Shown: positions 23,276-32,278 of the stretch, piece after piece
Layout: each line of letters opens with the position of its first letter
Numbering within the stretch: the first letter of the stretch is position 1
Assembly: GCF_002487355.1 (NCBI RefSeq)
Contig: NZ_NTMG01000066.1
Span: forward strand, 1 to 64,000
DNA: 64,000 nucleotides
Direction of reading: 5' to 3'
Source of the DNA: Candidatus Methanoperedens sp. BLZ2
Lineage (GTDB): Archaea > Halobacteriota > Methanosarcinia > Methanosarcinales > Methanoperedenaceae
The notes under the pieces: model-generated
The model's database searches: none
Seen by the model: the letters and a program-made list of their open reading frames with translations, nothing else
What the model was told of the DNA's origin: nothing
Program-made: the position numbers and the translations under genes

Positions 23276-24694
23276 ATGAAAGTTTTACTGGTGAACCCAC
23301 CAAGGTTTAAAAAAATGGCTGTTATCAGGGAAGAGCGGTGTGAAATTATAGAGAAAAATTCAGTATTACCTCCATACAGTTTGCTCCAGATAGCCTCTCT
23401 TTTACGAAGACAGGGGCATAAAGTTAGTCTTATTGAAGCGAACGGGGAGAATATCGAATATCCGGATTTTGAGAAATTGCTTTCCGGGGAGGATTATGAA
23501 GCAGTTATTATCAAGTTCACTCCTTCAACTTTTGACTGGGATATGAAAGCTGCATCAATTTCAAAAAAGCACTCAGATGCCCCTACAATTGGCATCTGCT
23601 GGACTCTTGGAAATTTTGCACGGACTATCCTGAATGAGGCAAAAGATCTTGATATTTACATAAGACATGAATATGAGGTGGTAACGCCGGATCTTATTGA
23701 CAGGTTAGCTAAAGGACCCGAACTTTCAGATGTGGCCGGGATTGCATACCGTTCTGATGGTGAAATAATAATCAACAGGGACGCTGATCCTATAAATAAT
23801 TATGACGACATACCTATCCCTGCTTATGATTTATTGAAATCCTTTAATTTATATTATGCGGATACCAAACATGGCCAACCTTTTACGATAATGTATACAA
23901 GTAAGGGCTGCCCCAACTCCTGTATATATTGTACAATGGCAAAAACCAAATGGAAAGCAAGATCTGCGCACAGCGTACTTGAGGAACTGAGATATCTTAA
24001 GCAGAATTACAATATTAAAACTATAATGTTTTTTGATGAGGTCTTTACTTTAGATAAGAAACGGGTCGAGAAGATTACTCAGACAATTGTAGATGAAAAG
24101 CTGGATATCAAATGGTATTGTAATTCCAGGGTTGATCATATAGACATGGATCTTCTTCAAAAAATGAAGCAGGCAGGATGCACGGCCGTTAGCATGGGAA
24201 TAGAATCCGGGAGTCAAAAGATCATAGGTGGAGCCAATAAAAGAATATCAGTTGAAGAATCAGCTAAAGCAATACAAATGGTCAAAGATGCAGGAATTAA
24301 GGCGTATTGCAGTTTCATTTTCGGATTACCGGGTGAAAACAGCACCACTGTCAAAGAAACGATCGAGTTTATTAAACGAACACTTCCCACAGGCGGTGAA
24401 TTCAATGTTGCAACGCCTTATCCGGGAACCAGGCTTTATGAAATCGCTCTGGAAAAAGGGTGGATAACAGAACAAACGGATTTCAGGAGCTTGCTTCAGA
24501 ATAAATCGATTATGAGAACTGAGGAATTAACAAGTGAAGAGATAGATAAAGCCAGGGAAATGGCGCATCAGGCGATATTTTTGAATCCTAAGTGGTGGAT
24601 TCAGAATATCAGATACGTCATCCAGAATCCGGACGATTTCAACCTTGCCAGTAAATACGCCATCGGCGCATTAAAATTAGCTTTCGGACATTAA
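23276..24694 (+). CDS. B12-binding radical SAM enzyme (copy 2)
   Basis: The 472-aa protein is a close paralog of the gene at 20942, with the same domain order: B12-type domain, CPNSCIYC (CxxxCxxC) cluster near residue 212, MGIESGSQKI, FIFGLPGE. By eye the two are roughly three-quarters identical, and long DNA stretches are also the same. The start follows GGGGATTAG after the deacetylase stop, with a 2-base gap. Keeping two similar copies in one operon may reflect two sequential modifications, or simply a recent duplication. The substrate is unknown. Confidence 0.9.
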   Translation: MKVLLVNPPRFKKMAVIREERCEIIEKNSVLPPYSLLQIASLLRRQGHKVSLIEANGENIEYPDFEKLLSGEDYEAVIIKFTPSTFDWDMKAASISKKHSDAPTIGICWTLGNFARTILNEAKDLDIYIRHEYEVVTPDLIDRLAKGPELSDVAGIAYRSDGEIIINRDADPINNYDDIPIPAYDLLKSFNLYYADTKHGQPFTIMYTSKGCPNSCIYCTMAKTKWKARSAHSVLEELRYLKQNYNIKTIMFFDEVFTLDKKRVEKITQTIVDEKLDIKWYCNSRVDHIDMDLLQKMKQAGCTAVSMGIESGSQKIIGGANKRISVEESAKAIQMVKDAGIKAYCSFIFGLPGENSTTVKETIEFIKRTLPTGGEFNVATPYPGTRLYEIALEKGWITEQTDFRSLLQNKSIMRTEELTSEEIDKAREMAHQAIFLNPKWWIQNIRYVIQNPDDFNLASKYAIGALKLAFGH

Positions 24695-24716
24695 ATAAAC
24701 CAAAGGACGAATATTT

Positions 24717-25973
24717 ATGGAGAAAAAAATATTTCTTATGACCTCTTCTTACTATCCGCCATACCATATAGGAGGAGACGCTACACATGTAAAATATCTC
24801 TCAGAAGAACTGGTGAAGCTTGGACATGAAGTGCATGTTATGTTCAGCCTGGATGCATATAGTTACAAGAAACCAGATTTTAATGGGGATTTTAAAGAAA
24901 CTGATGAAAGTAATGGTGTTTTTCTTCATCCTCTGAAATCGCCTTTAGGTAAATCAGACTTGTATCTCACCTATCTCACAGGAAAATCAACGTATGTTAA
25001 GAAGACATTTGATAATCTGTTAGGTGAAATCAAACCTGATGTCGTCCACCATCATAACATCTTCTTTCTTGGATACAATATCCTGAAAAAGCAGGGAAAT
25101 TATAACAATCTTTACACTGCCCATGATTATTGGCTGATATGCCAGAGATTCGATTTGATGAAATATGGCCAAAAAGAATGTGAAAATAAAAGTTGCCTTT
25201 CATGCACCTTCCATTCAAAAAGGTTACCTCAGACATGGCGGGGAAGTAAAGGATTTATTCAGGCAGTTGGAGATATTAATACTATTATTGCTCCAAGTAA
25301 CTTTATGAAAAAAAAACTTTCTAAATGGCTGCCTGTAAAGGCTAATATTGTACATATACCCAACTTTGCTCCCGCTCCGCCCAACGATATAAAAGAATCC
25401 GGTTATTCAAACTATTTTTTATTTGTTGGAGTGCTTGAAAAGTATAAGGGAATCTGCAATCTCCTCAAAGTATTCATAGAACACGAGAAGGAGATAGATG
25501 CAAAGCTTATTATCGTTGGAGAAGGCAGTCTCAGGGAAAAAATCACGGATCACATAGCCAGAAATAAATTGGAGAATAAAATTATTGTTTTGGGGTGGTT
25601 AAGTCATCATGATCTCTGGTCGCTTTATAATGGTGCTCGGGCGTTGATAGTTCCTTCAATCAATCTTGAAAATAATCCTCTTGTTGCACTGGAGGCAATG
25701 TCAGTGGGCACTCCTGTAACCGGAAAGGATTCTGGGGGGATTGGGGAAATTATCGGAAAAGTGGATAAAGATATAATTTTTAAAGGTGAGGGGATAGAGG
25801 AGATTAGACTATTTTTGCAGAATAAAAAATTTTATTCCAAGGAAAAAATCAAGCAAATCTATGCCAGATATTATTCGCTGGAGGGATTTATGAGAGAGTA
25901 TGTATCGCTTATTAGGAATGATAATGAAGCACAGGTAAAAGCTTCGGGCAGCCCTTCTTTTAAGTATTTGTGA
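24717..25973 (+). CDS. Glycosyltransferase family 4
   Basis: This 418-aa protein is a GT-B enzyme: IFLMTSSYYPPYHIGGDATHVKYLSEEL at the start, a middle Cys-rich loop (CENKSCLSCTFHSKR, around residues 157-171) and a C-domain with FLFVGVLEKYKGI and PLVALEAMSVGTPVTGKDSGGIGEI. The Cys-rich loop, with four cysteines if an earlier one is included, also occurs in some archaeal and bacterial GT4 proteins that add sugars to polyprenyl-linked glycans. It is separated by 22 bases from the radical SAM gene and belongs to the same operon. The sugar donor cannot be told from sequence. Confidence 0.9.
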   Translation: MEKKIFLMTSSYYPPYHIGGDATHVKYLSEELVKLGHEVHVMFSLDAYSYKKPDFNGDFKETDESNGVFLHPLKSPLGKSDLYLTYLTGKSTYVKKTFDNLLGEIKPDVVHHHNIFFLGYNILKKQGNYNNLYTAHDYWLICQRFDLMKYGQKECENKSCLSCTFHSKRLPQTWRGSKGFIQAVGDINTIIAPSNFMKKKLSKWLPVKANIVHIPNFAPAPPNDIKESGYSNYFLFVGVLEKYKGICNLLKVFIEHEKEIDAKLIIVGEGSLREKITDHIARNKLENKIIVLGWLSHHDLWSLYNGARALIVPSINLENNPLVALEAMSVGTPVTGKDSGGIGEIIGKVDKDIIFKGEGIEEIRLFLQNKKFYSKEKIKQIYARYYSLEGFMREYVSLIRNDNEAQVKASGSPSFKYL

Positions 25974-25979
25974 GGAAAT

Positions 25980-27683
25980 ATGCCTGCATATATAAGAAAA
26001 TGGTTTTCTTCTCCCCCTAATTCAAAAACATATATATGTATTGCACTTATCAGTTTCTTATTTTTATTTTATAGTATCTGGGAAATAAAACCTGTTTTAA
26101 TTGATGTAGGAGATTTTCTCGGATTGTTATCTCACTTAACCTTAGCATATTGGACAGGATATGTCCTGGTGTTGGTGTTCTCTATCAGACTGTTTTTAGA
26201 CAAACAAATAAAACATGATAGTATATATTTACTATTTCTGATTGCTATTGGATTATTCCTTTTTGGAGTGCCGATATTTGCGGAAGAAAATCCGCGATTC
26301 CCTTGGTCTTACTATCCCGCAGGAGAAGTTCAGGCAGTTTTAGATACAAACCATGTGGACATTGCATCAAATTATCCTCTTATGACGTATCGTTCCTGGC
26401 CATCTATGCATCTTATTTCCGCAAGCATTTTGTATTTGATGGATATCAAAATAGCTGATTTATTAAAATATATGCCTTTATTTTGGGTTTTCTCAGTAAT
26501 TTTAATTACTTTCAGTATCGGAAAACGTCTTGGATTGTCACCGAACCAATATTTTGCATCATCTTTTCTCTTCCTGGCATCATTCTGGACGGGTCTTTAC
26601 TACTATGGACCTCCGTCTCTCGCATATTTGCTATATCTTTTGTTATTTCTGTTTATCGTTGCATTCAGTAGAATTAATCCTAATTCGAGTTTGATAGAAC
26701 CCCACAAGGATAAAAAAAGTGGCAGAATTGAAAATACAATACTGATAAGTCTGACTTTTGCATCATTGGTAATAACACATATATTGACTCCAATTGCGGT
26801 AATACTAGGATTTATTTTTTCATCACCATTTATTAGAGCACTCAATAAACAACGTGTTAAATTCATAATACTTTTTTTTCTAATCTTTATTGTCTGGCAT
26901 ATATACTTTGCACCTGTTATGTTTAAAACCGGCTTAGTAGAGTTCATGAGAATAGTTACTGAATTTGATTTTCTTGGCTTTTTTAAAACTGAAAAGTACA
27001 GTCCAGGGGAGTTCTTGACACGGTGGATAGTACATTACAGCCGTCTTTTTTACTTAGTAGTATACGCTATTGCTATGATTGCCGCAACTTTTCTCTACCT
27101 AACCCGCCGAATCAAAGAAAATTATATGGAATCAACTAAAATTTGTTTTTTTTGGCTCGTTGGTATTTTGACCCTTTTTGCATTAAGGTATGGTCGAAAT
27201 GAAATAGATGATAGGATTTTCCTATTTTCATTAGTACCAATGGTGTTTATCATATCCTTTGCATTTGATAGGAAAATCATTGCCGTCATGGCAATTTTGC
27301 TGGTACTTTTCCACATGCCAGCGCATTATGGGACTGAAAGTTTTGATTCGATACGAACAACTGAACTAAGCGGTACGAAGTTCTTTGCCACAAACGCGGT
27401 ATTTGCTGGCACAGAAACATATTTTTCTATGTGGGATACGTTCATAGATTACTATAATCCTGAGATGATTAAAGTATTATACTGGACAATGCCAGTTGCG
27501 GACAAACCAGATCCCTCAATTATCGGTAATGCAACTTATATAATAAATAGTATTGGAAGTCATAATTTTATATATTATTCTTTTGGTTCAGACCCACTTG
27601 AAGAATGGATACAGGTGAATAGGCAAACCTTAAATGGCCTTTACGATAATGGTTATTATCAGATATACAGAAATAGTAAATGA
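25980..27683 (+). CDS. GT-C-like polytopic membrane protein
   Basis: The 567-aa protein has about 11-12 hydrophobic segments (residues 15-460) and a soluble C-terminal domain (about 460-567). An extracytoplasmic loop follows early segments (FAEENPRFPWSYYPAGEV...), and the acidic NHVDI in this loop could be the catalytic loop of a GT-C glycosyltransferase. No firm family name can be given. Membrane GT-C enzymes use polyprenyl-phosphate sugars, such as the GT2 product of this cluster. The start follows GAGGAAAT six bases after the preceding stop. It ends the plus-strand operon, tail-to-tail with the first beta-helix gene. Confidence 0.7.
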   Translation: MPAYIRKWFSSPPNSKTYICIALISFLFLFYSIWEIKPVLIDVGDFLGLLSHLTLAYWTGYVLVLVFSIRLFLDKQIKHDSIYLLFLIAIGLFLFGVPIFAEENPRFPWSYYPAGEVQAVLDTNHVDIASNYPLMTYRSWPSMHLISASILYLMDIKIADLLKYMPLFWVFSVILITFSIGKRLGLSPNQYFASSFLFLASFWTGLYYYGPPSLAYLLYLLLFLFIVAFSRINPNSSLIEPHKDKKSGRIENTILISLTFASLVITHILTPIAVILGFIFSSPFIRALNKQRVKFIILFFLIFIVWHIYFAPVMFKTGLVEFMRIVTEFDFLGFFKTEKYSPGEFLTRWIVHYSRLFYLVVYAIAMIAATFLYLTRRIKENYMESTKICFFWLVGILTLFALRYGRNEIDDRIFLFSLVPMVFIISFAFDRKIIAVMAILLVLFHMPAHYGTESFDSIRTTELSGTKFFATNAVFAGTETYFSMWDTFIDYYNPEMIKVLYWTMPVADKPDPSIIGNATYIINSIGSHNFIYYSFGSDPLEEWIQVNRQTLNGLYDNGYYQIYRNSK

Positions 27684-27700
27684 TCAAAATCGAGAATCAG

Positions 27701-29080
27701 TCATGAGATATATTGAAAAGCTCCGATGTCATAACCCGCATATTGGGAATATATTTTACCATCGAAATCCATGTTTGGAACATTTATGACCGATCCCCTA
27801 TTTATGGCTGGCGAAGTGTTCATTAGACGGAAGTCTGCATTGGCTTGATTAACGAACTCGGGGTCTCCTTCAACATAATTGCTTCCTTTGGTTTCATCCT
27901 GCCTCCCCTTGTAATCATCTATAAGATTGTGATCAATTACTGCATTGACATTATTTACTTTGATCGAATAGTGATTATTCTTGCTGACTATATTATTCCT
28001 GATAGTTACATTAACAGCTGAGGAATAATCTAAAGAGATTCCACCTCCCCAATCATCGACCAACCCGTTGTTATACACAGTATTACCTATTATCGATATG
28101 TTTTCCATAAGGCCGTTACTATACCATGAAATGTCTATCCCTGTTGCTGCATTGTCATAGATTAAATTGCTGTATGCGTTGACATTTCTGAGGCTGCCTC
28201 CATTCTCGATGGCAATAGCTATTCCGCGGCCGCTTCTTCTACCATCATGTACCCTGTTACTAAATATCTCAATGTCACTAGAAGATCTATTCCATGAATC
28301 TATATAAATACCTGCACTTTCATGCTGGCTTATATCATTGTGATGTATCCTTCCGTTGCTTGACCCGTCTTTTACGTCTATGCTCTCGGCATTATTCAGG
28401 TAAAGTTTATTATTTTTTATTTCGAATCCATTGACATTTGCCAGTGAAATAGTCTCATGCTTCCTCTGGCTTAAACCTTCCAGAGTCTGAGCTTTTGTGA
28501 TTTCATTCCCATCTATAGTAATGTTCTTCCCGTCTTCTACATATATTGCAGAAGATGCAGTATTCCGAATGTAGTTTTTCTCGATAGTTATGTTTGTTGG
28601 AAAATTCGATCCATAATCACTTGTTACTACGATCCCCATGAACATGGAATTTATTATCCTGAATCCTGAAATATTTATATAACTTGAGCCATGGATTTGA
28701 ACCAAGCCATCCCAATATGATACAGGTATACCCATACCATCAATAGTAACGTTATCGCCCGGATATACGGAAAATGTAATATAATTTCCTTGATCTCCTG
28801 AGTTTTTAACGTAAATTCTTTCATTATAAGTCCCATTCTTGATGTAAACAGTATCTCCGGCGACCAAAGTGTCTGTGGCTTTCATAATAGTCTTCCACGG
28901 TTGTTGCTCTGTGCCAGGGTTATAATCGTTTCCATTTTTGGCTACAAAATAGGTTTTTGAAGAAACCGGTGTTGGTGGTAAAGGAGTAGGTGACAATATG
29001 AGTGATAAAAAGTAGACGAGTATTGACAACATGAGAGTTAAGAATAATATAAGTTTCAAAATGTTCATTTTGGTCATCAT
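27701..29080 (-). CDS. Membrane-anchored right-handed beta-helix protein (copy 1)
   Basis: The 459-aa protein begins with a single membrane helix (ILFLTLMLSILVYFLSLIL) and a Pro-rich stretch that probably leaves the rest outside the cell. The body starts with YFVAKNGNDYNPGTEQQPWKTI, the opening of DUF1565/pectate-lyase-like folds, and continues with beta-helix coils rich in N-I-T-I-x-x-N patterns to the end (DFRLMNTSPAINRGS). Such proteins often bind or cleave polysaccharides. It ends the copy-1 cassette and is a shorter paralog of the gene at 33990, lacking that protein's two carbohydrate-binding-type modules. The start follows AAGGTGAC plus AGGA. Catalytic residues cannot be named with confidence. 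Confidence 0.85.
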   Translation of the reverse strand: MMTKMNILKLILFLTLMLSILVYFLSLILSPTPLPPTPVSSKTYFVAKNGNDYNPGTEQQPWKTIMKATDTLVAGDTVYIKNGTYNERIYVKNSGDQGNYITFSVYPGDNVTIDGMGIPVSYWDGLVQIHGSSYINISGFRIINSMFMGIVVTSDYGSNFPTNITIEKNYIRNTASSAIYVEDGKNITIDGNEITKAQTLEGLSQRKHETISLANVNGFEIKNNKLYLNNAESIDVKDGSSNGRIHHNDISQHESAGIYIDSWNRSSSDIEIFSNRVHDGRRSGRGIAIAIENGGSLRNVNAYSNLIYDNAATGIDISWYSNGLMENISIIGNTVYNNGLVDDWGGGISLDYSSAVNVTIRNNIVSKNNHYSIKVNNVNAVIDHNLIDDYKGRQDETKGSNYVEGDPEFVNQANADFRLMNTSPAINRGSVINVPNMDFDGKIYSQYAGYDIGAFQYIS

Positions 29081-29266
29081 TTTTTCCTTGTCACCTTCCT
29101 ATCTATTCGAAATAATTCAATCCAATAAACGTTATAGAAGCAAAATTTCTATCTAATATACTTATAAAGATTGATTACATATGAGCATATATTGGTTTCC
29201 AAAAATAAAAGGTTTGGCTTTGGATAGTAATCTGAAAATTCATAGTTTTCAATTTTCATATCACCA

Positions 29267-29797
29267 CTATCTGGTTTTTCTATTGATTCCACCGGCTGCC
29301 ATCGCTGCAGAAATAATCAATAATACACTAGCTGCGATATTCTCACTTGATATTGCCGGCTCTCCTATTCCCATGTTCATTATTCTATCACTGATACCGT
29401 ACTCTAATGCGGGTATGAAACTGCCATCGGTGAATAAAAGTTCTGCATGGACAAAAAATATATCGTGGTAAACAGGATAAAACAGAGATATACCTCCGGT
29501 AAAAAGGTCAAGAATAAGATGCGACGTAAGGTAGAAGCAAATTATGCCGGACACTTGCCGTCTTTTTTTTACAAAAATAAGTAACAATAGAGGGATTATT
29601 ACTATGAATACATTGTGAAATAGTACTCTGTGAAGCGGGGTAGGGCTAAATTTCAGCACGAAAAAAAGGCTATCTGCATCTGGAAGTGCTGCAAAAAAAC
29701 TAAGGGTAATCACTTCTGTCGGATTCAGTTTAAGCTTCTTTGAAAATAAGAAAAGTATCGCAACCGGAATAAATATATGATTGAACAAAGAGGACAT
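29267..29797 (-). CDS. DUF457/YdjM-like membrane protein (copy 1)
   Basis: The 176-aa protein has four hydrophobic segments and the conserved residues of the DUF457 (YdjM) family of putative membrane metal-dependent hydrolases: NHIFIPVAI at the start, LPDADSLFF, LHRVLFHNVF (two histidines) and SHLILDLFTGG. The conserved Asp and His residues lie near the membrane and may hold a metal. The biological role is not known. It is separated by 6 bases from the flippase gene in both cassette copies, or slightly more in copy 2, which suggests the two act together. It is roughly 70% identical by eye to the protein at 37194. Confidence 0.85.
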   Translation of the reverse strand: MSSLFNHIFIPVAILFLFSKKLKLNPTEVITLSFFAALPDADSLFFVLKFSPTPLHRVLFHNVFIVIIPLLLLIFVKKRRQVSGIICFYLTSHLILDLFTGGISLFYPVYHDIFFVHAELLFTDGSFIPALEYGISDRIMNMGIGEPAISSENIAASVLLIISAAMAAGGINRKTR

Positions 29798-29803
29798 TGT
29801 TCA

Positions 29804-31084
29804 TCACTTTGTCACTGTTAATATCGATTTTAGGACAAATCCTGCCATGTTTCTCATTTTATAGACCACAAAAAGCGCAACCAAAGTATTTGCTGCAAGA
29901 TAAGCAAAGGCTGCACCCTCGATGCCTGAACTCCTTAGAAGAGGCAGGGCAAAGACAAGAGTAAAAACAGCAATTGCAGAATTGATCTTCACCACACTAA
30001 ATACTCTTTTTTGAGCATTCCTTATTGTGATGAAAATAATGTTCAGAGACATAGGCAGGCTTGCAGCTGCAAGGATCATAAGTGTGGTTGATGAGTTTAA
30101 GGCATAGGTTGGATTAAAAAGATTCAGGATAAATTTGCCGAAAAACACAAAAATAAGAATCCCCGGAAAAAGAAGGGCTGCATTTAATTTTATTGCCTTC
30201 TTCACTTTCTGCCACAATTCTCCACTATCTGAGGATTCTGCGAGAAGTGAATTTGATATTGCCTGTGGGATTCCATATAGCAAACCTGCAATCATCATTG
30301 CGATGTAAAAGAATCCTGTTGATTCAGTAGAAACCATATTAATTATCATTATAGGCAGTATAAGTCGCGGAAGAGTAAAGAATACATCTGCAAGATAGTT
30401 CCCTGCCGAGTATCCTGCCATGCTCTTGATTATGGGATCAAGCATAGGAATGGGTAAATATCCTTTCCATAACAAGGACAACAAAAAAAAACCCGTTATC
30501 ACCGAAAGCAGCACACCTATGCCCCATGCCATAAATATACCCATAGCTCCGAAAACTGAAAAAACCTGGAGGGGAAGAATCTTGAATAAACCGAAAAGCA
30601 TTTCTTTCGTCATATGAAATGATGATTTTCTTCCTGCTATGAATGCGCTGCTTATGTTCGCTGAAGTAGTGTAAAAGGACGTAACTGCAGCAAAAAGTAT
30701 GACGTACTTTAAATTACTAAGGATAGATTTCAATGGTGGCGCCCAGATATCAAGCCCAAAAACAAATATGGATGAGAAAACAAGCGATGCAACGATACTT
30801 GAAGTCAGGCATGAGTTTATTATCTTGCTGGCATTTTCCCTGTTCCTTGGTAGGTAGAATATGAAAGCCGTTTGGAAGCCCAGGCCGCTTATCATTGAAA
30901 GCAGGAGCATGCTTGATAATAATGCCGATATTGTTCCAACTTCATCCGGTGAATAGTATCTGGCAGCTATAATCCAGAAAACGAAGCCAAGGAGGAGGTT
31001 CAAAAAATTTGCTCCTATGAGATAGAAAGAATTTTTGAGAAGAGGGTCATTATAGATTTCGCTGAATAAGCGCATATTGTTCAT
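29804..31084 (-). CDS. Polysaccharide flippase, Wzx/MATE-like (copy 1)
   Basis: The 426-aa protein has 12-14 predicted membrane helices and the usual opening of the oligosaccharide flippase family: NSFYLIGANFLNLLLGFVFWIIAARYYSPDEVG. It should move polyprenyl-linked glycans across the membrane for assembly outside. The paralog at 37745 starts at a Met equivalent to residue 4 here (MRLFSEIYND), so that Met at 31075 may be the true start; neither has a strong ribosome binding site. In copy 2 the FemAB gene lies directly next to the flippase, whereas here a radical SAM gene intervenes. Confidence 0.92.
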   Translation of the reverse strand: MNNMRLFSEIYNDPLLKNSFYLIGANFLNLLLGFVFWIIAARYYSPDEVGTISALLSSMLLLSMISGLGFQTAFIFYLPRNRENASKIINSCLTSSIVASLVFSSIFVFGLDIWAPPLKSILSNLKYVILFAAVTSFYTTSANISSAFIAGRKSSFHMTKEMLFGLFKILPLQVFSVFGAMGIFMAWGIGVLLSVITGFFLLSLLWKGYLPIPMLDPIIKSMAGYSAGNYLADVFFTLPRLILPIMIINMVSTESTGFFYIAMMIAGLLYGIPQAISNSLLAESSDSGELWQKVKKAIKLNAALLFPGILIFVFFGKFILNLFNPTYALNSSTTLMILAAASLPMSLNIIFITIRNAQKRVFSVVKINSAIAVFTLVFALPLLRSSGIEGAAFAYLAANTLVALFVVYKMRNMAGFVLKSILTVTK

Positions 31085-31127
31085 ATAGTGCGAAGTGATA
31101 AAAACATTCCGAAGGGAAATTCAATTT

Positions 31128-32192
31128 TCATTCAAAATAACAGCTTTTACAAAATTCAGGTATATTATGGGTTCTAATCCTCTCACGTAATACCATATAT
31201 TCTCTTGAATTCCAAATATCACTAAAACTTGTTTCAAAAAGATTTCCCATTTTTAACGTATGGGAATCAGCAATATTGCAGCAGGGAATAACGTCACCAT
31301 TCGCTGCAATATAAGCACTGGTCCAAGGCCAATAACATTTATTCTTTCTTGAAAAACCTGTGCTCATTATTTCCAGAATTATTTTTTCTTTTTCAGCAGC
31401 ATTTTTTGCTTCTAGCCATATATAGTCAAATTCTTTAGATTTTAAATCTATTCTAATAGTTTTATTATATCGGTCAATGTTGTTTTTTCCCCAATTTACA
31501 AGAGTGGTTTGTAAATAAATGGAATCTACGCTTAATAATTTTGACAGTTTGACTATTTGGGTGGCTTCATGAATGTTGTTTTTAGTAATTACAGACCATA
31601 TTGATAAACGAGGATATATATTCAAACCTCTATGATTAGCCAAATCTCCAATATTCCTAAGGATTTTTTCAAAATTACTCCCTTTTCTAATCTTTTCATG
31701 GATTTCCGGGGTTGCCCCATCAATACTAAAACAAATATGAGTATTTTTTAATTGAATCAATTTTTTAGCTAAGTGTTCATCATAAATAGTTCCATTAGTA
31801 AAAACTAGCATTGAAATTCCACGCTCTTCTCCTTCTTTCAACATAAAAGGTAATTGTCTGTTAAGAAAAGGTTCTCCCATCCCCTGTAATTTAGCTGATA
31901 ACAGATAAGGAAATTGGTTTAAGATGTATCGATAAGATTTTATATCTAAATATCTGATGTCTTTTGTCCAATGGCTCACTTGACAGTGCTCACATCTTAA
32001 ATTACAATTGTTGTTAGGTTCAATATCAATCGTTGCTGGCAAAAAGGGTACTTTCTTTAACTTGAAAAAGTAAGCAACTATTATGCCAACTAAATTAATA
32101 CTTTTATATATTTCACCACGTTTTATCGCCAAAATAAATAACTTATAGTATTTTGATTTATTTCTAATATATCTGAACCATTTAAATAGCAT
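31128..32192 (-). CDS. Radical SAM/SPASM domain protein
   Basis: The 354-aa protein has the radical SAM motif CNLRCEHC (Cys63, Cys67, Cys70), then LQGMGEPFLN and SIDGATPEIHEKIR, typical of the SPASM group. The C-terminal SPASM region has CYWPWTSAYIAANGDVIPCCN and ends in CKSC, enough cysteines for one or two extra iron-sulfur clusters. SPASM enzymes modify peptides, proteins or small molecules. Within this cassette a surface-polysaccharide or anchor substrate is plausible. It is present only in copy 1: in copy 2 the flippase and FemAB genes are separated by 27 bases. It may be a lineage-specific insertion or a deletion from copy 2. Confidence 0.88.
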   Translation of the reverse strand: MLFKWFRYIRNKSKYYKLFILAIKRGEIYKSINLVGIIVAYFFKLKKVPFLPATIDIEPNNNCNLRCEHCQVSHWTKDIRYLDIKSYRYILNQFPYLLSAKLQGMGEPFLNRQLPFMLKEGEERGISMLVFTNGTIYDEHLAKKLIQLKNTHICFSIDGATPEIHEKIRKGSNFEKILRNIGDLANHRGLNIYPRLSIWSVITKNNIHEATQIVKLSKLLSVDSIYLQTTLVNWGKNNIDRYNKTIRIDLKSKEFDYIWLEAKNAAEKEKIILEIMSTGFSRKNKCYWPWTSAYIAANGDVIPCCNIADSHTLKMGNLFETSFSDIWNSREYMVLRERIRTHNIPEFCKSCYFE

Positions 32193-32278
32193 TTTATACC
32201 ATCATTTGACAGTGGTTTTTTCCATATATAGTTTTCACATTCTTTTAGTAGCCACATTCGTTAGAATTGACTATATTC

